Positions 44,023-54,195 are shown, counted from the stretch's first letter. The stretch: DNA of 64,000 nt from Vagococcus penaei (GCF_001998885.1 NZ_CP019609.1:1166001-1230000); one strand, 5' to 3'. Translations and numbers: made by a program. The notes: generated from the sequence alone by a model not told the origin.

Positions 44023-44997
44023 TTAAACAGTTGGTTTCTCAGCAAAAAAATCCGCTAAAATCTGTCGTGCTTCGTCAGTTGACTTAGTCATCATTAATTT
44101 AACACGTAAATCACTCGCACCAGGGAAACCCTTAACATAAATTTTGAAGAAACGATGTAAACCAACAATCGACCGCGGTACTTGTTCAGCATACTTATCT
44201 TGTAAATCAAGTTGTAAACGTAATAATCCCAGTAATTCTTGCGACGAATGCTCGCGTGGATTTTTTTCAAAAGCATAAGGGTTTTTAAAAATCCCACGTC
44301 CAATCATGATACCATCAACACCATACTGTTCGGCTAATTTTAAGCCTGTCGTACGATCAGGTATATCACCATTAATCGTGAGTAATGTCTGAGGAGCAAG
44401 TTGATCCCTTAAAGCCACAACTTCAGGAATTAATTCCCAATGAGCATCGACTTTACTCATTTCTTCACGCGTTCTTAGATGAATCGACAAATTGGCAATA
44501 TCTTGTGCAAAGACATGAGTTAACCAATCCGTCATTTCCGCAAGATCGTAAAATCCAAGTCGTGTTTTCACACTGACTGGTAATCCCCCAGCTTTTGCCG
44601 CTTGAATCAGTTCAGCTGCCACTTCTGGGCGTAAGATTAGACCACTACCTTTACCACGATTGGCCACATTTGGTACTGGACAGCCCATATTGATATCAAT
44701 TCCTTTGAAGCCCATTTCCGCTAAACCGATACTCATCTGACGGAAAAACTCCGGATTGTCGCCCCAAATATGCGCGACCATTGGCTGTTCATCTTCCGTA
44801 AAGACTAATCGTCCTCGAACACTTTCAATTCCTTCTGGATGGCAGTAACTATCAGAATTAGTAAATTCAGTAAAAAAAACATCTGGTGCACCTGCTTCTT
44901 TGACTACATGACGAAAGACAACATCAGTCACATCTTCCATGGGTGCTAAAATAAAAAAGGGCTTGGGTAGATCAGCCCAAAAATTAGTGGTTGTCAT
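44023..44997 (-). CDS. dus: tRNA-dihydrouridine synthase
   Basis: 324 residues, ATG 44997 behind ggagaaaatata. FMN-dependent enzyme that reduces uridine to dihydrouridine in tRNA D-loops. Family motifs: [39 protein letters not shown] with the catalytic cysteine, [14 protein letters not shown] and [15 protein letters not shown]. Monocistronic with its own terminator. Confidence 0.93.
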   Translation of the reverse strand: MTTTNFWADLPKPFFILAPMEDVTDVVFRHVVKEAGAPDVFFTEFTNSDSYCHPEGIESVRGRLVFTEDEQPMVAHIWGDNPEFFRQMSIGLAEMGFKGIDINMGCPVPNVANRGKGSGLILRPEVAAELIQAAKAGGLPVSVKTRLGFYDLAEMTDWLTHVFAQDIANLSIHLRTREEMSKVDAHWELIPEVVALRDQLAPQTLLTINGDIPDRTTGLKLAEQYGVDGIMIGRGIFKNPYAFEKNPREHSSQELLGLLRLQLDLQDKYAEQVPRSIVGLHRFFKIYVKGFPGASDLRVKLMMTKSTDEARQILADFFAEKPTV

Positions 44998-45000
44998 TAT

Positions 45001-45338
45001 ATTTTCTCCAATCTATTGAACGATTAAACAGTCGTAAAATGTCTAATCAATTATACTAATAATTTTCTCAAGAAGCAAAATATGATGATTCATCCAACGC
45101 TTGCTCACTAATTGATGGATTTAACTCACTATAAAAAGTGACTATAATAACTTTTTTCTTAACTATTATCGGTTACTTTAATGACTATAATGTTTTTTAT
45201 ACATTTAAAACCTTTATTATAGAGGTTTTAAATGTATAAGTGGATTATCTTTAAAACTTTTCATATACTGAAAACTCTTAATAATTTACATACATCACAA
45301 ATGAAATGCACAAGTTAAGGAAATATAGCACATAATAT
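45001..45338. other. Intergenic region upstream of nox with 17-bp perfect inverted repeat
   Basis: No gene. TTATACATTTAAAACCT (45197-45213) is perfectly inverted at 45223-45239 with a 9-bp loop. No T tract follows, so it is not an obvious terminator. It may be an operator or the trace of a small mobile element. Confidence 0.5.
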
Positions 45339-45367
45339 TTGCGGTTTTAAAAAACTGATGTTATACT
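45339..45367 (+). promoter_or_regulatory. Promoter of nox
   Basis: TTGCGG (45339-45344), 17-bp spacer, TATACT (45362-45367); start codon at 45425 with ribosome binding site agaggagg. Confidence 0.7.
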
Positions 45368-45424
45368 AAAGCTAGTTTAGAATTATTCTAAACTACTTAC
45401 AATTAATCAGAGGAGGCTTTATTA

Positions 45425-46804
45425 ATGAAAAAAACAAAAGTTATCATTGTCGGTGCATCACATGGTGGTCATCAATCAATTTTAGAATTACTGTCACGAT
45501 ACGGGGAAAACGTTGATATTACATTATTTGAAGCTGGCGATTTTGTGTCATTTATGTCTTGTGGGATGGAATTGTACTTGGAAGACCAAGTGACAGATGT
45601 CACAGATGTACGCAACTTTAGACCAGAAAATTTCCCACAATCAAATGTATCTATTATGAATAATCATGAAGTGACAGCCATTCACCCAGCTGTTAAAAAA
45701 GTGACTGTGAAACGTACCGTAGATAACACAACAGAAGAGTACTCTTACGATAAACTTATTTTGAGCTCTGGCGTTACACCAAACTCTTTACCAGTTCCAG
45801 GAACTGATCTAGAAAACGTTTATTTAATGCGTGGTTACGACTGGGCAACAAAAATTAAAGATAAATTAAATGACCCTGCAGTAAAAAATATTGCCGTAGT
45901 CGGAACTGGTTACATCGGAATTGAAGCAGCTGAAGTCAGCCGTAAAGCTGGAAAAAATGTGACAATTCTGGATGTCATTGATCGTCCTTTAGGTACTTAC
46001 CTAGATGCTGAATTAACAGATATTCTAGAAGCACATCTAAAAGAAAATGGTATCAATGTGATGACGAGTGCAACTATTACTGAATTTGTTGGGACTGATA
46101 AAGTCGAAGGGATTAAAACAAGTACCGATTTAGTACCTGCTGACTTAGTTATTCAAGCAGCTGGGGTCAAAGCTAATACTGAATGGTTACAAGGCGTAGT
46201 CGACCTAGATGAACGTGGTTGGATTAAGACAAATGAATACCTACAAACAAATCTACCAGATGTTTATGCTATTGGGGATGCAACGTTAGCTTATTCTATC
46301 CCTGCACAATCTCACATGCCAATTGCTTTAGCAACTGTCGCACGTCGCGAAGCTCGTTACGTCGTTCAACACTTATTTGAAGAAATCCCTTCACGTCCAT
46401 TCGCTGGTGTCGTTGGTTCTTCAGCTTTAAGTGTCTTTGATTATCATTTTGCTGCAAGTGGCTTAAATAGTACAACTGCTGAAAAAGCTGGTGTGACTGT
46501 TAGTACATCTTATTATGAAGATACGCTACGACCAAAATATGTCCCTGAAAAATTTGGTAATACGACAGTCTTTACTCAATTAATTTTTGATCCAATCACA
46601 CACCAAGTATTAGGTGGCGCGGTATTATCTAAACACGATATAACTGCTCAAGGTAACGTCTTAGCTTTAGCAATCCAACATAAATTAACCTTGGAAGATT
46701 TATCAGAAGCTGACTTCTTCTTCCAACCTGGTTTTGACCGTCAATGGAGCTTACTAAATTTAGCGGCTCAACATGCATTAGGCGAAGAACCATTCGTTGA
46801 ATAA
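45425..46804 (+). CDS. nox: NADH oxidase (flavoprotein, H2O-forming type)
   Basis: 459 residues. It oxidises NADH with O2, most likely to water, and supports aerobic NAD+ recycling. Motifs: FAD site IIVGASHGGHQSIL, redox cysteine in FMSCGMELYL (about Cys42), NAD site IAVVGTGYIGIEAAEV, second FAD site VYAIGDATLAY, and C-terminal DLSEADFFFQPGFD. Intact, unlike the related gene at 24840-26275. Own promoter and terminator. Confidence 0.92.
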   Translation: MKKTKVIIVGASHGGHQSILELLSRYGENVDITLFEAGDFVSFMSCGMELYLEDQVTDVTDVRNFRPENFPQSNVSIMNNHEVTAIHPAVKKVTVKRTVDNTTEEYSYDKLILSSGVTPNSLPVPGTDLENVYLMRGYDWATKIKDKLNDPAVKNIAVVGTGYIGIEAAEVSRKAGKNVTILDVIDRPLGTYLDAELTDILEAHLKENGINVMTSATITEFVGTDKVEGIKTSTDLVPADLVIQAAGVKANTEWLQGVVDLDERGWIKTNEYLQTNLPDVYAIGDATLAYSIPAQSHMPIALATVARREARYVVQHLFEEIPSRPFAGVVGSSALSVFDYHFAASGLNSTTAEKAGVTVSTSYYEDTLRPKYVPEKFGNTTVFTQLIFDPITHQVLGGAVLSKHDITAQGNVLALAIQHKLTLEDLSEADFFFQPGFDRQWSLLNLAAQHALGEEPFVE

Positions 46805-46812
46805 TAACTAAT

Positions 46813-46860
46813 AAAAAGTCTCACATATCCCCTTAATCGGATACTTGTGGGGCTTTTTTA
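46813..46860 (+). terminator. Terminator of nox
   Basis: AAAGTCTCACATATCC pairs imperfectly with GGATACTTGTGGGGCTTT, followed by TTTT. Confidence 0.75.
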
Positions 46861-46953
46861 TATGTTGGTTGATTCATTACTTAAGTTATGCGTTGCTCCT
46901 TTTTATTAAAGGTGCTATTATTATAAAAAACGTTCCAGAAAGAGGTTTTTAAT

Positions 46954-47499
46954 ATGAAAAACTATGGTGTCATTGTCGGTTCACTTCGCAAAAATTCATT
47001 CTCACAAGCTGTTGCCAATGCCATTGTTGCTGGACTACCAACTAATGCAACAGTCACGTTTATTGATATCAGTGATCTGCCGCTCTACAACCAAGATTAT
47101 GACGTACAATCACCTGCTGCTTACACTCGTTTTAGACAAGAAGTTGCTCAACAAGATGCCATCATTTTTGTTACACCTGAACACAACCGTAGTATTCCAG
47201 CTGCCTTAAAAAATGCACTAGATGTTGGGACTCGACCATGGGGGCAAAATGTTTGGGCAGGAAAACCTGCTTTAGTCGCTTCACAATCCGTTTCAGGTAT
47301 GGCTGGTGTCTTGGCCAATCATGTATTACGGCAGTCACTTGTTTATTTAGATATGCCAACCATGCAACAACCAGAAGTTTATATTGGACATTCACAAAAG
47401 CTATTTAATGAGCAACTTGATTTAACCAATGAATCCACTAAAGAATTTTTACAGGGCGTTGGTGCACAGTTTGCAACTTTCGCGAATCGATTTGCATAA
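46954..47499 (+). CDS. NADPH-dependent FMN reductase family protein
   Basis: 181 residues with flavodoxin-like fold. Motifs: phosphate loop GSLRKNSFSQAVA and FVTPEHNRSIPAALKNALD, which define the NADPH-dependent FMN reductase/azoreductase-like family. Start ATG 46954 behind agaaagagg. It reduces flavins or quinones in the cytoplasm; the true substrate is not evident. Confidence 0.88.
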   Translation: MKNYGVIVGSLRKNSFSQAVANAIVAGLPTNATVTFIDISDLPLYNQDYDVQSPAAYTRFRQEVAQQDAIIFVTPEHNRSIPAALKNALDVGTRPWGQNVWAGKPALVASQSVSGMAGVLANHVLRQSLVYLDMPTMQQPEVYIGHSQKLFNEQLDLTNESTKEFLQGVGAQFATFANRFA

Positions 47500-47525
47500 T
47501 TGTCTGTAATCAATCTATTTAATTT

Positions 47526-47574
47526 AAAAAAAGTGCTAACTAGCGAGTAAATTATCGTTAGTTAGCACTTTTTA
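47526..47574. terminator. Bidirectional terminator
   Basis: AAAAAGTGCTAACTA pairs with TAGTTAGCACTTTTT (about 47526-47573), with a loop of about 14-18 nt and A/T tracts on both sides. It serves the convergent FMN reductase and acetyltransferase genes. Confidence 0.85.
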
Positions 47575-47586
47575 TCATATTTTTCA

Positions 47587-48126
47587 TTATTTTCTATTTG
47601 GACTACTCTGATATAATACATGTTCTTTCAATCCTGATTCTTCAGACACTTTCGGGTGTTTGAAGTAACCAACTTTTTTCATACCAATCCGCTTCATGAC
47701 TGCTTCAGACGGCTGATTCACTATTGCAGTGAACGCATAAATTGTTGGTAAGTTTAGCACACCAAAGCCATAATTCATTAAGGCCTCAGCACCTTCTGCC
47801 GCATAACCTTGACCCCAATAGTCTGGTAGTAAGCGCCAGCCAATTTCAACGGCTAATTCTTGCTTATCAATCACGTCTGTTGTCAATAAGCCCATTACAC
47901 CAATAAAATCACCGGTCTCTTTCAAACAAACGGCATAATTAGAAAAGCCATAGCGTTCATAGTGAGCAAGACTTTTTTCATAATAAGCTTTAGTCTCTAC
48001 TTCTGTGAATGGAGCTGGAAAATAGCGCATCACACGTGAATTACTATTTAAACGCATTAAATCTGGTAAGTCGATTACTGTTAAAGGTCTAAAAATTAAG
48101 CGCTCTGATATAAATAAATCGTCCAT
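47587..48126 (-). CDS. GNAT-family N-acetyltransferase (RimJ/RimL type)
   Basis: 179 residues; start ATG 48126 behind agaagggtgag. Typical GNAT order: FISERLIFRPLTVIDLPDLMRL, then EIGWRLLPDYWGQGYAAEGAEAL (acetyl-CoA loop) and NQPSEAVMKRIGMKKVGYF. Transfers an acetyl group to an unknown amine or protein N-terminus. Confidence 0.88.
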   Translation of the reverse strand: MDDLFISERLIFRPLTVIDLPDLMRLNSNSRVMRYFPAPFTEVETKAYYEKSLAHYERYGFSNYAVCLKETGDFIGVMGLLTTDVIDKQELAVEIGWRLLPDYWGQGYAAEGAEALMNYGFGVLNLPTIYAFTAIVNQPSEAVMKRIGMKKVGYFKHPKVSEESGLKEHVLYQSSPNRK

Positions 48127-48200
48127 AGTCTCACCCTTCTATTGGCATTGTTTAAGGTATTATGCGTTTAGTGTACCATATCTAGTACTAAAAGTTATGC

Positions 48201-50399
48201 TCAATCAATTGCTTTAAAATGATACCGCCATGATACGAAGTCCTCTTGACGACTGACTTGATAAAAACCTAAAGACATCAATTCATCGCCACCTACAATC
48301 TCATTCGTGGCTAAATTTTGATACTCCCTCTTTGGATCAAGTCCCGCTAATTTAATTAATGAAATTGTTGGTTGCGCACTACTCAGCACTTGGAAAGTAA
48401 AGACTAGACATTCTGAACGGTCAGGCGTAACAAACTCCCAAGCACACGTATTACCGTCAAAAGGGCTTGCCAAACGAATAAAGTCACCAAATTGGACTAA
48501 CCGGCGGATGGTTTTATAGGTCGCTACTTGTTGTTTGACTGATAATTTCTCTGATTCCGTTAATGTAGTTAAATCTAATTCATAACCAAAAACCGAACTC
48601 ATTGCGACATTTCCTCGCATCTCAAGCGACGTCGTTCGACCTGTTTGATGATTCGGGACTGCCGATACGTGTGACGTAAACGTTGCTGGCGGATAAATAT
48701 ATGATGTGCCGTATTGAATTTTCAAGCGATCAACAGCATCGGTATTATCGCTAGTCCAAGATTGAGGCATATAATACGCTAGACCAGTATCTAAGCGTCC
48801 GCCACCACCGGAACACCCTTCAAATAAAATATTTGGATATTCTGTGGTTAGCCTTTCTAATAAGGCATACAGACCTAATGTGTAACGATGCGCCACCTCA
48901 CCTTGACGCTCTTTCGGTAGCGCATATGAAAAAACATCTGATAAGTGACGGTTCATATCCCACTTAAGATAATCAATAAAACCTTCATCCAATAAGGATT
49001 TTAATTGTTGATACACGTTTTCTTGCACCTCATCCCTACTAAGGTCTAAGACGTATTGACTCCGACTTGGTGAAGGCTCACGGTTAGGCAAGGCCAGTAC
49101 ATAATCAGGATGTGTCTGATATAACTTAGAGGCAAATGAAATCATCTCGGGTTCTACCCACAAGCCAAACTGTAAACCTTTTTCATGGACATAATCAGCA
49201 AATGCTTTTAAACCATTAGGAAATTTTCGAGCATTGACTTGCCAATCGCCTAAAGATGTTGTATCGTCATCCCGTTGTCCAAACCAGCCATCATCTAACA
49301 CAAACATTTCAATTCCGAGGGCGGCTGCTTCATCCACAATTGGACGCAAGATTGATTCAGTAAAATCAAAATAAGTTGCTTCCCAATTATTTACCAAAAT
49401 TGGACGCTCTCGATATTGGTGTACTCCTCTGACAATTCGCTCACGAATAAACTGGTGAAACGTTCGACTCATGCCATTCAATCCTTGATTAGAAAAAGTC
49501 ATCACGGCTTCTGGGCTTTGGAATGTCTCACTTGGTGATAACAGCCAATTAAAGTTCTCATCATTAATTCCTATTGTTATACGGAGTTGATTGACCTGCC
49601 CACGCTCGATGTCTATTGCAAAATTACCCGAATACACTAAATTAAAACCGTAAACTTCTCCTTGATTTTCAGTAGTTTGTGGAGTCGCTAACATAATAGA
49701 ATTAGTCATATGATGACTAGTTGTCCCTCTCCGACTAGCTAGCCGTTTACAGCCATACGCTATGGATTCACATTGAAGTTGTCGCTCATTAACATGCGCT
49801 CCATGAAACGATAACAGCTCATAGTCGGCCGAGGGTAAATCAAGTTGGAGGGAAGCTACTTTATGTAACTCAATAGCCGATTGACCATGATTTAACACTT
49901 TAACTGAGCGTGTGACAACATCACGATCACGATAAATCGTATAAAATAATTGAACAACTAGTTGACTAACCGAGTCTTCCAGTGTCAATATCAATGTCTG
50001 CGCTTCAGTCTCATCTAGAACATAAGCTTGCGGTAAACCCACTAATTTAGGTTTACCATTCATGATGTCATACTTTGAAAATGTCAAATGAGTTAGACGA
50101 CTACCATCAGCGTGGTAACCAATGAATGCGGGCGTCCGATAATCACCATCACCACTAAAACTATAATCACGGGGGAGTGTATCTGGTGAATAGCCTCTTT
50201 CAAGGCATCCTGGTAAGTTTCCCGAAAATCCTCGATCAATTCGAGGGTATTTTCTTTGTCCATGATACTCACGAATTGCCTGTCCAAAATAGACCTGTGC
50301 AACTAAACCATAGTCTTCAATTTCTAATAAGTAGCTAATCCGGCCATTAGTTAAATGAAAGTATGTTTGTTCTTGATTTACTAATATTAATTTTTCCAT
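48201..50399 (-). CDS. Alpha-galactosidase (GH36)
   Basis: 732 residues from ATG 50399 behind aaggtgatgaca. Hydrolyses terminal alpha-galactosides such as melibiose or raffinose. GH36 landmarks: NNWEATYFDF, FVLDDGWFGQRDDDT, GLWVEPEMIS, nucleophile Asp in YLKWDMNR, acid/base Asp in SWTSDNTDAVDR, and FEGCSGGGGRLD. No signal peptide, so intracellular. Divergent from an AraC regulator that probably controls it; no dedicated transporter is adjacent. Confidence 0.93.
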   Translation of the reverse strand: MEKLILVNQEQTYFHLTNGRISYLLEIEDYGLVAQVYFGQAIREYHGQRKYPRIDRGFSGNLPGCLERGYSPDTLPRDYSFSGDGDYRTPAFIGYHADGSRLTHLTFSKYDIMNGKPKLVGLPQAYVLDETEAQTLILTLEDSVSQLVVQLFYTIYRDRDVVTRSVKVLNHGQSAIELHKVASLQLDLPSADYELLSFHGAHVNERQLQCESIAYGCKRLASRRGTTSHHMTNSIMLATPQTTENQGEVYGFNLVYSGNFAIDIERGQVNQLRITIGINDENFNWLLSPSETFQSPEAVMTFSNQGLNGMSRTFHQFIRERIVRGVHQYRERPILVNNWEATYFDFTESILRPIVDEAAALGIEMFVLDDGWFGQRDDDTTSLGDWQVNARKFPNGLKAFADYVHEKGLQFGLWVEPEMISFASKLYQTHPDYVLALPNREPSPSRSQYVLDLSRDEVQENVYQQLKSLLDEGFIDYLKWDMNRHLSDVFSYALPKERQGEVAHRYTLGLYALLERLTTEYPNILFEGCSGGGGRLDTGLAYYMPQSWTSDNTDAVDRLKIQYGTSYIYPPATFTSHVSAVPNHQTGRTTSLEMRGNVAMSSVFGYELDLTTLTESEKLSVKQQVATYKTIRRLVQFGDFIRLASPFDGNTCAWEFVTPDRSECLVFTFQVLSSAQPTISLIKLAGLDPKREYQNLATNEIVGGDELMSLGFYQVSRQEDFVSWRYHFKAID

Positions 50400-50411
50400 T
50401 GTCATCACCTT

Positions 50412-50425
50412 TGCGATCGTTTTCT
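50412..50425. promoter_or_regulatory. Candidate cre site in the alpha-galactosidase leader
   Basis: TGCGATCGTTTTCT matches the fixed positions TG--A-CG-T--C of the CcpA site and lies 13 bp upstream of the start. Weak evidence by itself. Confidence 0.3.
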
Positions 50426-50531
50426 TGTAGTTAGTCTAGCACTCCAAACTTAGAATAAACATAGTTAAATATGCTATAATCATGTCATAATCAGTTAAAG
50501 ACATTTTGACATAGAAAGAAGTGAAAATACT

Positions 50532-51377
50532 TTGACATCAGAATATAAAAAAATTCGTACCGGTCATTTTGACTGTCAGTTAATCTTTTTTGGGCATGAA
50601 AAAGTCAGTCCAAATTACGTTTTTTCAGGAAATAACGTCCGAGACTGCTTTGTCTTACATGTCATCACAAAAGGTAAAGGTCGCTTTGCTAGTGCAGGCA
50701 AACAAATGATAACGTTACAAGCTGGCGATGCTTTTTTATTACCGCAATCAATCCCTTGCTTTTACCAAGCTGATAGTGATGATCCGTGGGAATATTCATG
50801 GATTGGTTTGACTGGGAGTAGTGTACCTGAATTGATATCCCAAAGTCAGTTTCATAAAAAATACTACTTAAAACAGATTCAGCATTCTAACTTTGCAACC
50901 TCTTTTGACCAATTAATGACTGTTCTTAATCACACACAATCATTGGTTACGCAATTACAAATTGAAAGTTTCTTTTTCAACACTATGGCACAACTGTTAC
51001 TTGATTTTCCTGGAGAAACTCAAAAAGCTGGAAGCAATAGTTATACACAATTTAAATATGCTAAAAAACGAATGCTTGCGGAATTAGCTACTGGAGCGAA
51101 TGTATCGGATATTTGCGCGTCATTGCATTTATCACGTAGCTACTTCTATACATTATTTAAAAAGTATACTGGAATGAGTCCTAAAGTCTATCTCGCACAT
51201 CTTCGAATTACTCAAGCACAGGAATTATTGACGCGTTCATCTCAGTCATTAGCAACAATCGCTAATTTAGTCGGCTATAAAGACCCTTTCACTTTTTCCA
51301 AAGCCTTTAAACGGGAAACAGGAATAAGTCCCAGTACTTACCGCAACCAAGCGTTAGAAAATGATCCTATGAGTTAA
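50532..51377 (+). CDS. AraC-family regulator (MsmR/RafR-like)
   Basis: About 281 residues, TTG start at 50532 after gaaagaagtg. N-terminal cupin (ITKGKGRFASAGKQMITLQAGDAFL split around residues 40-70) and C-terminal AraC HTH (VSDICASLHLSRSYFYTLFKKYTGMSPKVYL, continuing LATIANLVGYKDPFTFSKAFKRETG). Divergent from the alpha-galactosidase and by family precedent activates it in response to melibiose or raffinose. Confidence 0.9.
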   Translation: MTSEYKKIRTGHFDCQLIFFGHEKVSPNYVFSGNNVRDCFVLHVITKGKGRFASAGKQMITLQAGDAFLLPQSIPCFYQADSDDPWEYSWIGLTGSSVPELISQSQFHKKYYLKQIQHSNFATSFDQLMTVLNHTQSLVTQLQIESFFFNTMAQLLLDFPGETQKAGSNSYTQFKYAKKRMLAELATGANVSDICASLHLSRSYFYTLFKKYTGMSPKVYLAHLRITQAQELLTRSSQSLATIANLVGYKDPFTFSKAFKRETGISPSTYRNQALENDPMS

Positions 51378-51380
51378 TAA

Positions 51381-51424
51381 AATAAACGCCTAAAGAAAGA
51401 AATTTTCTACTAGACGTTTATTTA
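51381..51424. terminator. Terminator between AraC regulator and HAD gene
   Basis: AATAAACGCC-T pairs with TAGACGTTTATT around an AAAGAAATTTTCT loop; T/A tracts on both sides. Confidence 0.6.
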
Positions 51425-51468
51425 CATTATTTTTTGATTTAATTCACTATTATAACATCCATTATTAC

Positions 51469-52228
51469 TTAAGCAAAACGGGTAGCCAATTCAAGTAAAC
51501 GCGTGGCAATTGCTTGTTCAATATTTGGTGTCATATCAAGTGTTTCACTGGCTAAGGAAGTCAATGATTCATGTGTCCCAATTCTTACAGCGTGAGTTGC
51601 CTGTTCAAATAATGGTAAATCATTAATGTCATTACCAAAGACCGCAAAAGGTTGTTTACCAATAATAGTTTCGAGCGCTGAGAGCTTATTAACTCCTAAT
51701 GGACTGATGTCAATAACTGCTTCTTGATGATGTAAGTTTAGATAAATGGGCAAGTCACCTAACCGCTTTTCAAGTTCGATCATGTCAGTTGCCGTTAAAA
51801 CAAGTATTTTCACGACGATATCTAATTCGTCAGCCTGTACATCTTGTGCTAACTGATTGGGATCGACAACTGCTCGAAAAGGATGATTTTTTGGTGCTGT
51901 GCAAGTGTAATTCCACTGACTATCCATCTGGTAAGTTGCCTGAAATTCGACCATTAATTGATTGAGCTTAATTAATGTTTCAGGTATAAATGGATAGTAG
52001 CGAATCACACGACCGTCTTGAGCAATCAATGCACCGTTAGCGCCAATCATCGGGTAATCATGATAGGCAGACGCAATCACTGGTAACATATCGCGAATCG
52101 GTCTCGCCGATGCAAAAAATGACATCATGCCCTTGTACGGTAACCGTCTCGATAGCACTTAAAATAGTTTGCGATACGGGCTGACCATTAAAACAAATTG
52201 TTCCATCTAAATCAAAAACAAACTGCAT
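51469..52228 (-). pseudogene. Cof-type HAD phosphatase, frameshifted
   Basis: The true start is ATG 52228 behind aggtgg, encoding MQFVFDLDGTICFNGQPV with the HAD nucleophile DLDGT. After GHDVIF the frame breaks at a run of six A (plus strand 52114-52119). With five, it continues ASARPIRDMLPVIASA and runs to 51469 (motif II TGARP-like ASARP, motif III/IV FGNDINDLPLFEQA). Total length is one base over a multiple of three. About 252 residues when joined, right for a Cof-type sugar-phosphate or flavin phosphatase. Confidence 0.85.
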
Positions 52229-52320
52229 TCTTTTCCACCTACTTTTAAAGTTTTTATAACTAACCCATTGATTTAATCTAACGTCATCGTACCTTAACTA
52301 ACAATCAAACACTACTAAAA

Positions 52321-53514
52321 TTAGACTAATGTTTGATAATTTTTTAAGCCAGGTAAAGTCAGCATCACAATTAAACTAATTAAGTAAATGACAGATAAGA
52401 ACATTACAACAACGGTTAAATTATAATTATCCATTAAGAAACCTATCACAACAGAAGAAAATCCACCAATCGCGCGACCAACATTCATAATAAAATTATT
52501 CGCCGTTGCCCTAATCTCTGTTGGATATAAACGACTAATAATTGCACCATATCCGCCGTACATTCCATTAATAAAATAGCCCACAATGACAGCTGCGATT
52601 AACAATGACCACTGACCTTTAGCGAAAGTTAGCAGATAAACAGATAAGGCTGATGCAACGAGAAATATGCCAAAAGAACGACGTGGTCCTAATTTGTCCA
52701 TAACTGTCCCAAATGTCATCATCCCGAGTGACATACCCACAATCGTGCTAACCATCCACAATGAAGACCCGGAAACTGATAAACCTAGTTGATCTTGCAT
52801 AATTTTAGGTAACCAGTTCATTAACCCGAAATATCCTGCAATTTGTACAGTCACCATCGTTGATAAGCCAATCGTTTGCCAAGTGGTAGCCCCATTTTTG
52901 AATAATAAACCAAATCGCGGTGTTTGTTGCGTCGTTTGGGTTTCCTTAAATGCAACTGGTTCCTTGATATCGCGACGAATCCATAACACTAGTAAGACTG
53001 GTAGGACGCCAATCACATATAGCATTTTCCAACCAAATAATGGAATAATTAATGACGCTAATACTGCTGCCAATATGGCTCCTACTTGAGCACCGATGGC
53101 TACTACAGAAGTCGCTTTACCTAATTTCTTTTTATCAAATGTTTCTGATACTAATGACATACATGCCCCGTACTCACCACCAGCTCCAAGCCCTGCAATA
53201 AAACGAAACAGATAAACCAAGTAAATATTCGATGCAAAAAACATAAAGAGAGACGCAACTGAAAAGACAATGACCGTATAGGAAAAGACCTTCACACGAC
53301 CGATTCTATCCGCCATTAGGCCAAAAAAAATACCCCCTACCAACATTCCTAAATTAGTTACTGTGGCAATTAACCCAGCTTCTGTCGAACTAATTTGAAA
53401 CGTTTGAATGATTGAGGACAGCGAAAACGCTAAAAACATAATATCCATATTTTCTAATGCAATACCTGCCGACGTGGCATATAAAACCTTTTTTTGTTCT
53501 TTAGACACGAACAT
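52321..53514 (-). CDS. MFS transporter (aromatic-acid/sugar-porter type)
   Basis: 397 residues with about 12 membrane helices. Signature loop GLMADRIGRVKVF between helices 2 and 3 and its repeat GTVMDKLGPRRSF in the second half; RFIAGLGAGGEYGACMSLV is typical of the AAHS/SV2-like permeases. Start ATG 53514. Substrate unknown. No linked catabolic genes. Confidence 0.88.
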   Translation of the reverse strand: MFVSKEQKKVLYATSAGIALENMDIMFLAFSLSSIIQTFQISSTEAGLIATVTNLGMLVGGIFFGLMADRIGRVKVFSYTVIVFSVASLFMFFASNIYLVYLFRFIAGLGAGGEYGACMSLVSETFDKKKLGKATSVVAIGAQVGAILAAVLASLIIPLFGWKMLYVIGVLPVLLVLWIRRDIKEPVAFKETQTTQQTPRFGLLFKNGATTWQTIGLSTMVTVQIAGYFGLMNWLPKIMQDQLGLSVSGSSLWMVSTIVGMSLGMMTFGTVMDKLGPRRSFGIFLVASALSVYLLTFAKGQWSLLIAAVIVGYFINGMYGGYGAIISRLYPTEIRATANNFIMNVGRAIGGFSSVVIGFLMDNYNLTVVVMFLSVIYLISLIVMLTLPGLKNYQTLV

Positions 53515-53663
53515 TCAACTCCCTTTTTACTCATTTTTACTATTAAATCATAAAGAGAGAGTTTTGGAAAGAGGGAAAAGGATATTTAATTAAAATGGGA
53601 GGGTTATTTGAATATTATTTATTTTAATTGCACTAAACACAAAATATCTAGATGTATCATAAA
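53515..53663. other. Intergenic region, no feature
   Basis: AT-rich, contains the promoter side of the MFS gene; no gene or repeat seen. Confidence 0.4.
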
Positions 53664-53709
53664 CAAAAAAGCTCGAAAATTGACTATGTATCAATTTTCG
53701 GGCTTTTTA
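53664..53709. terminator. Strong terminator, bidirectional
   Basis: AAAAAGCTCGAAAATTGA pairs with TCAATTTTCGGGCTTTTT around CTATGTA. It ends the decayed transporter remnant on the minus strand. Confidence 0.85.
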
Positions 53710-53753
53710 TCTAAACTTACCAACAATTAACACTATACTTAAAGATTAGTTGA

Positions 53754-53905
53754 TTATTCATCATAAGTTGCTTCACGGAAGAATTCTTGGTCAAGACCAA
53801 CTTTTTGTTCTTCAGGTGTCGTTTCAATACGTGTCATTTTAGAAATAATGATTAAAATTAAACGTGTAACAACAAAGGCATAAAAGGCAACAAATCCGCC
53901 ACCCC
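53754..53905 (-). pseudogene. Remnant of a transporter C-terminus (ammonium-transporter-like)
   Basis: About 50 codons on the minus strand read ...GGFVAFYAFVVTRLILIIISKM followed by TRIETTPEEQKVGLDQEFFREATYDE split as a hydrophilic tail, then stop at 53754. A last membrane helix plus an R-x-x-x-E-E-x-x-x-GLD tail resembles the C-terminus of Amt-type ammonium transporters. Homology stops near 53905 and no start is available; the rest of the gene is missing. Low certainty on the family. Confidence 0.45.
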
Positions 53906-53909
53906 AAAC

Positions 53910-54186
53910 CCTATGACATATTAGGCAGTAAATCAATAAATTGGCTAACTAGCCCACATTTCACATCAAGAAATAATCTACTAGCTTATCAACTCCTCAG
54001 CAAATGACGGCAGGCCTATTTATACTAACCCATTTAGTTACTCGTCAAGCAGGCGATTCCTACATTGACTCATCTAAAAAACTAGTTGCTGCACGTTATG
54101 CTGACCTCTTTGAAAGCCTGGATTTACCTCAAGATAATAGTCATGAAAATGCAGAATACTGTGCCAATTATCAGGAATCTATCTAA
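53910..54186 (+). pseudogene. Gene fragment of unknown family
   Basis: Downstream of the transporter remnant, two plus-strand frames read like one protein: INWLTSPHFTSRNNLLAYQL in one and then TAGLFILTHLVTRQAGDSYI to YCANYQESI in another, ending at 54186 before a terminator. There is no ribosome binding site for the ATG at 54004. I read it as the decayed C-terminus of a lost gene; I do not recognise it. Confidence 0.35.
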
Positions 54187-54195
54187 TTAATAATA

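Noticed and set aside
53754-53936. Intact 60-residue protein
   Set aside because: Reads as the end of a membrane transporter, without start signals; similarity ends abruptly.
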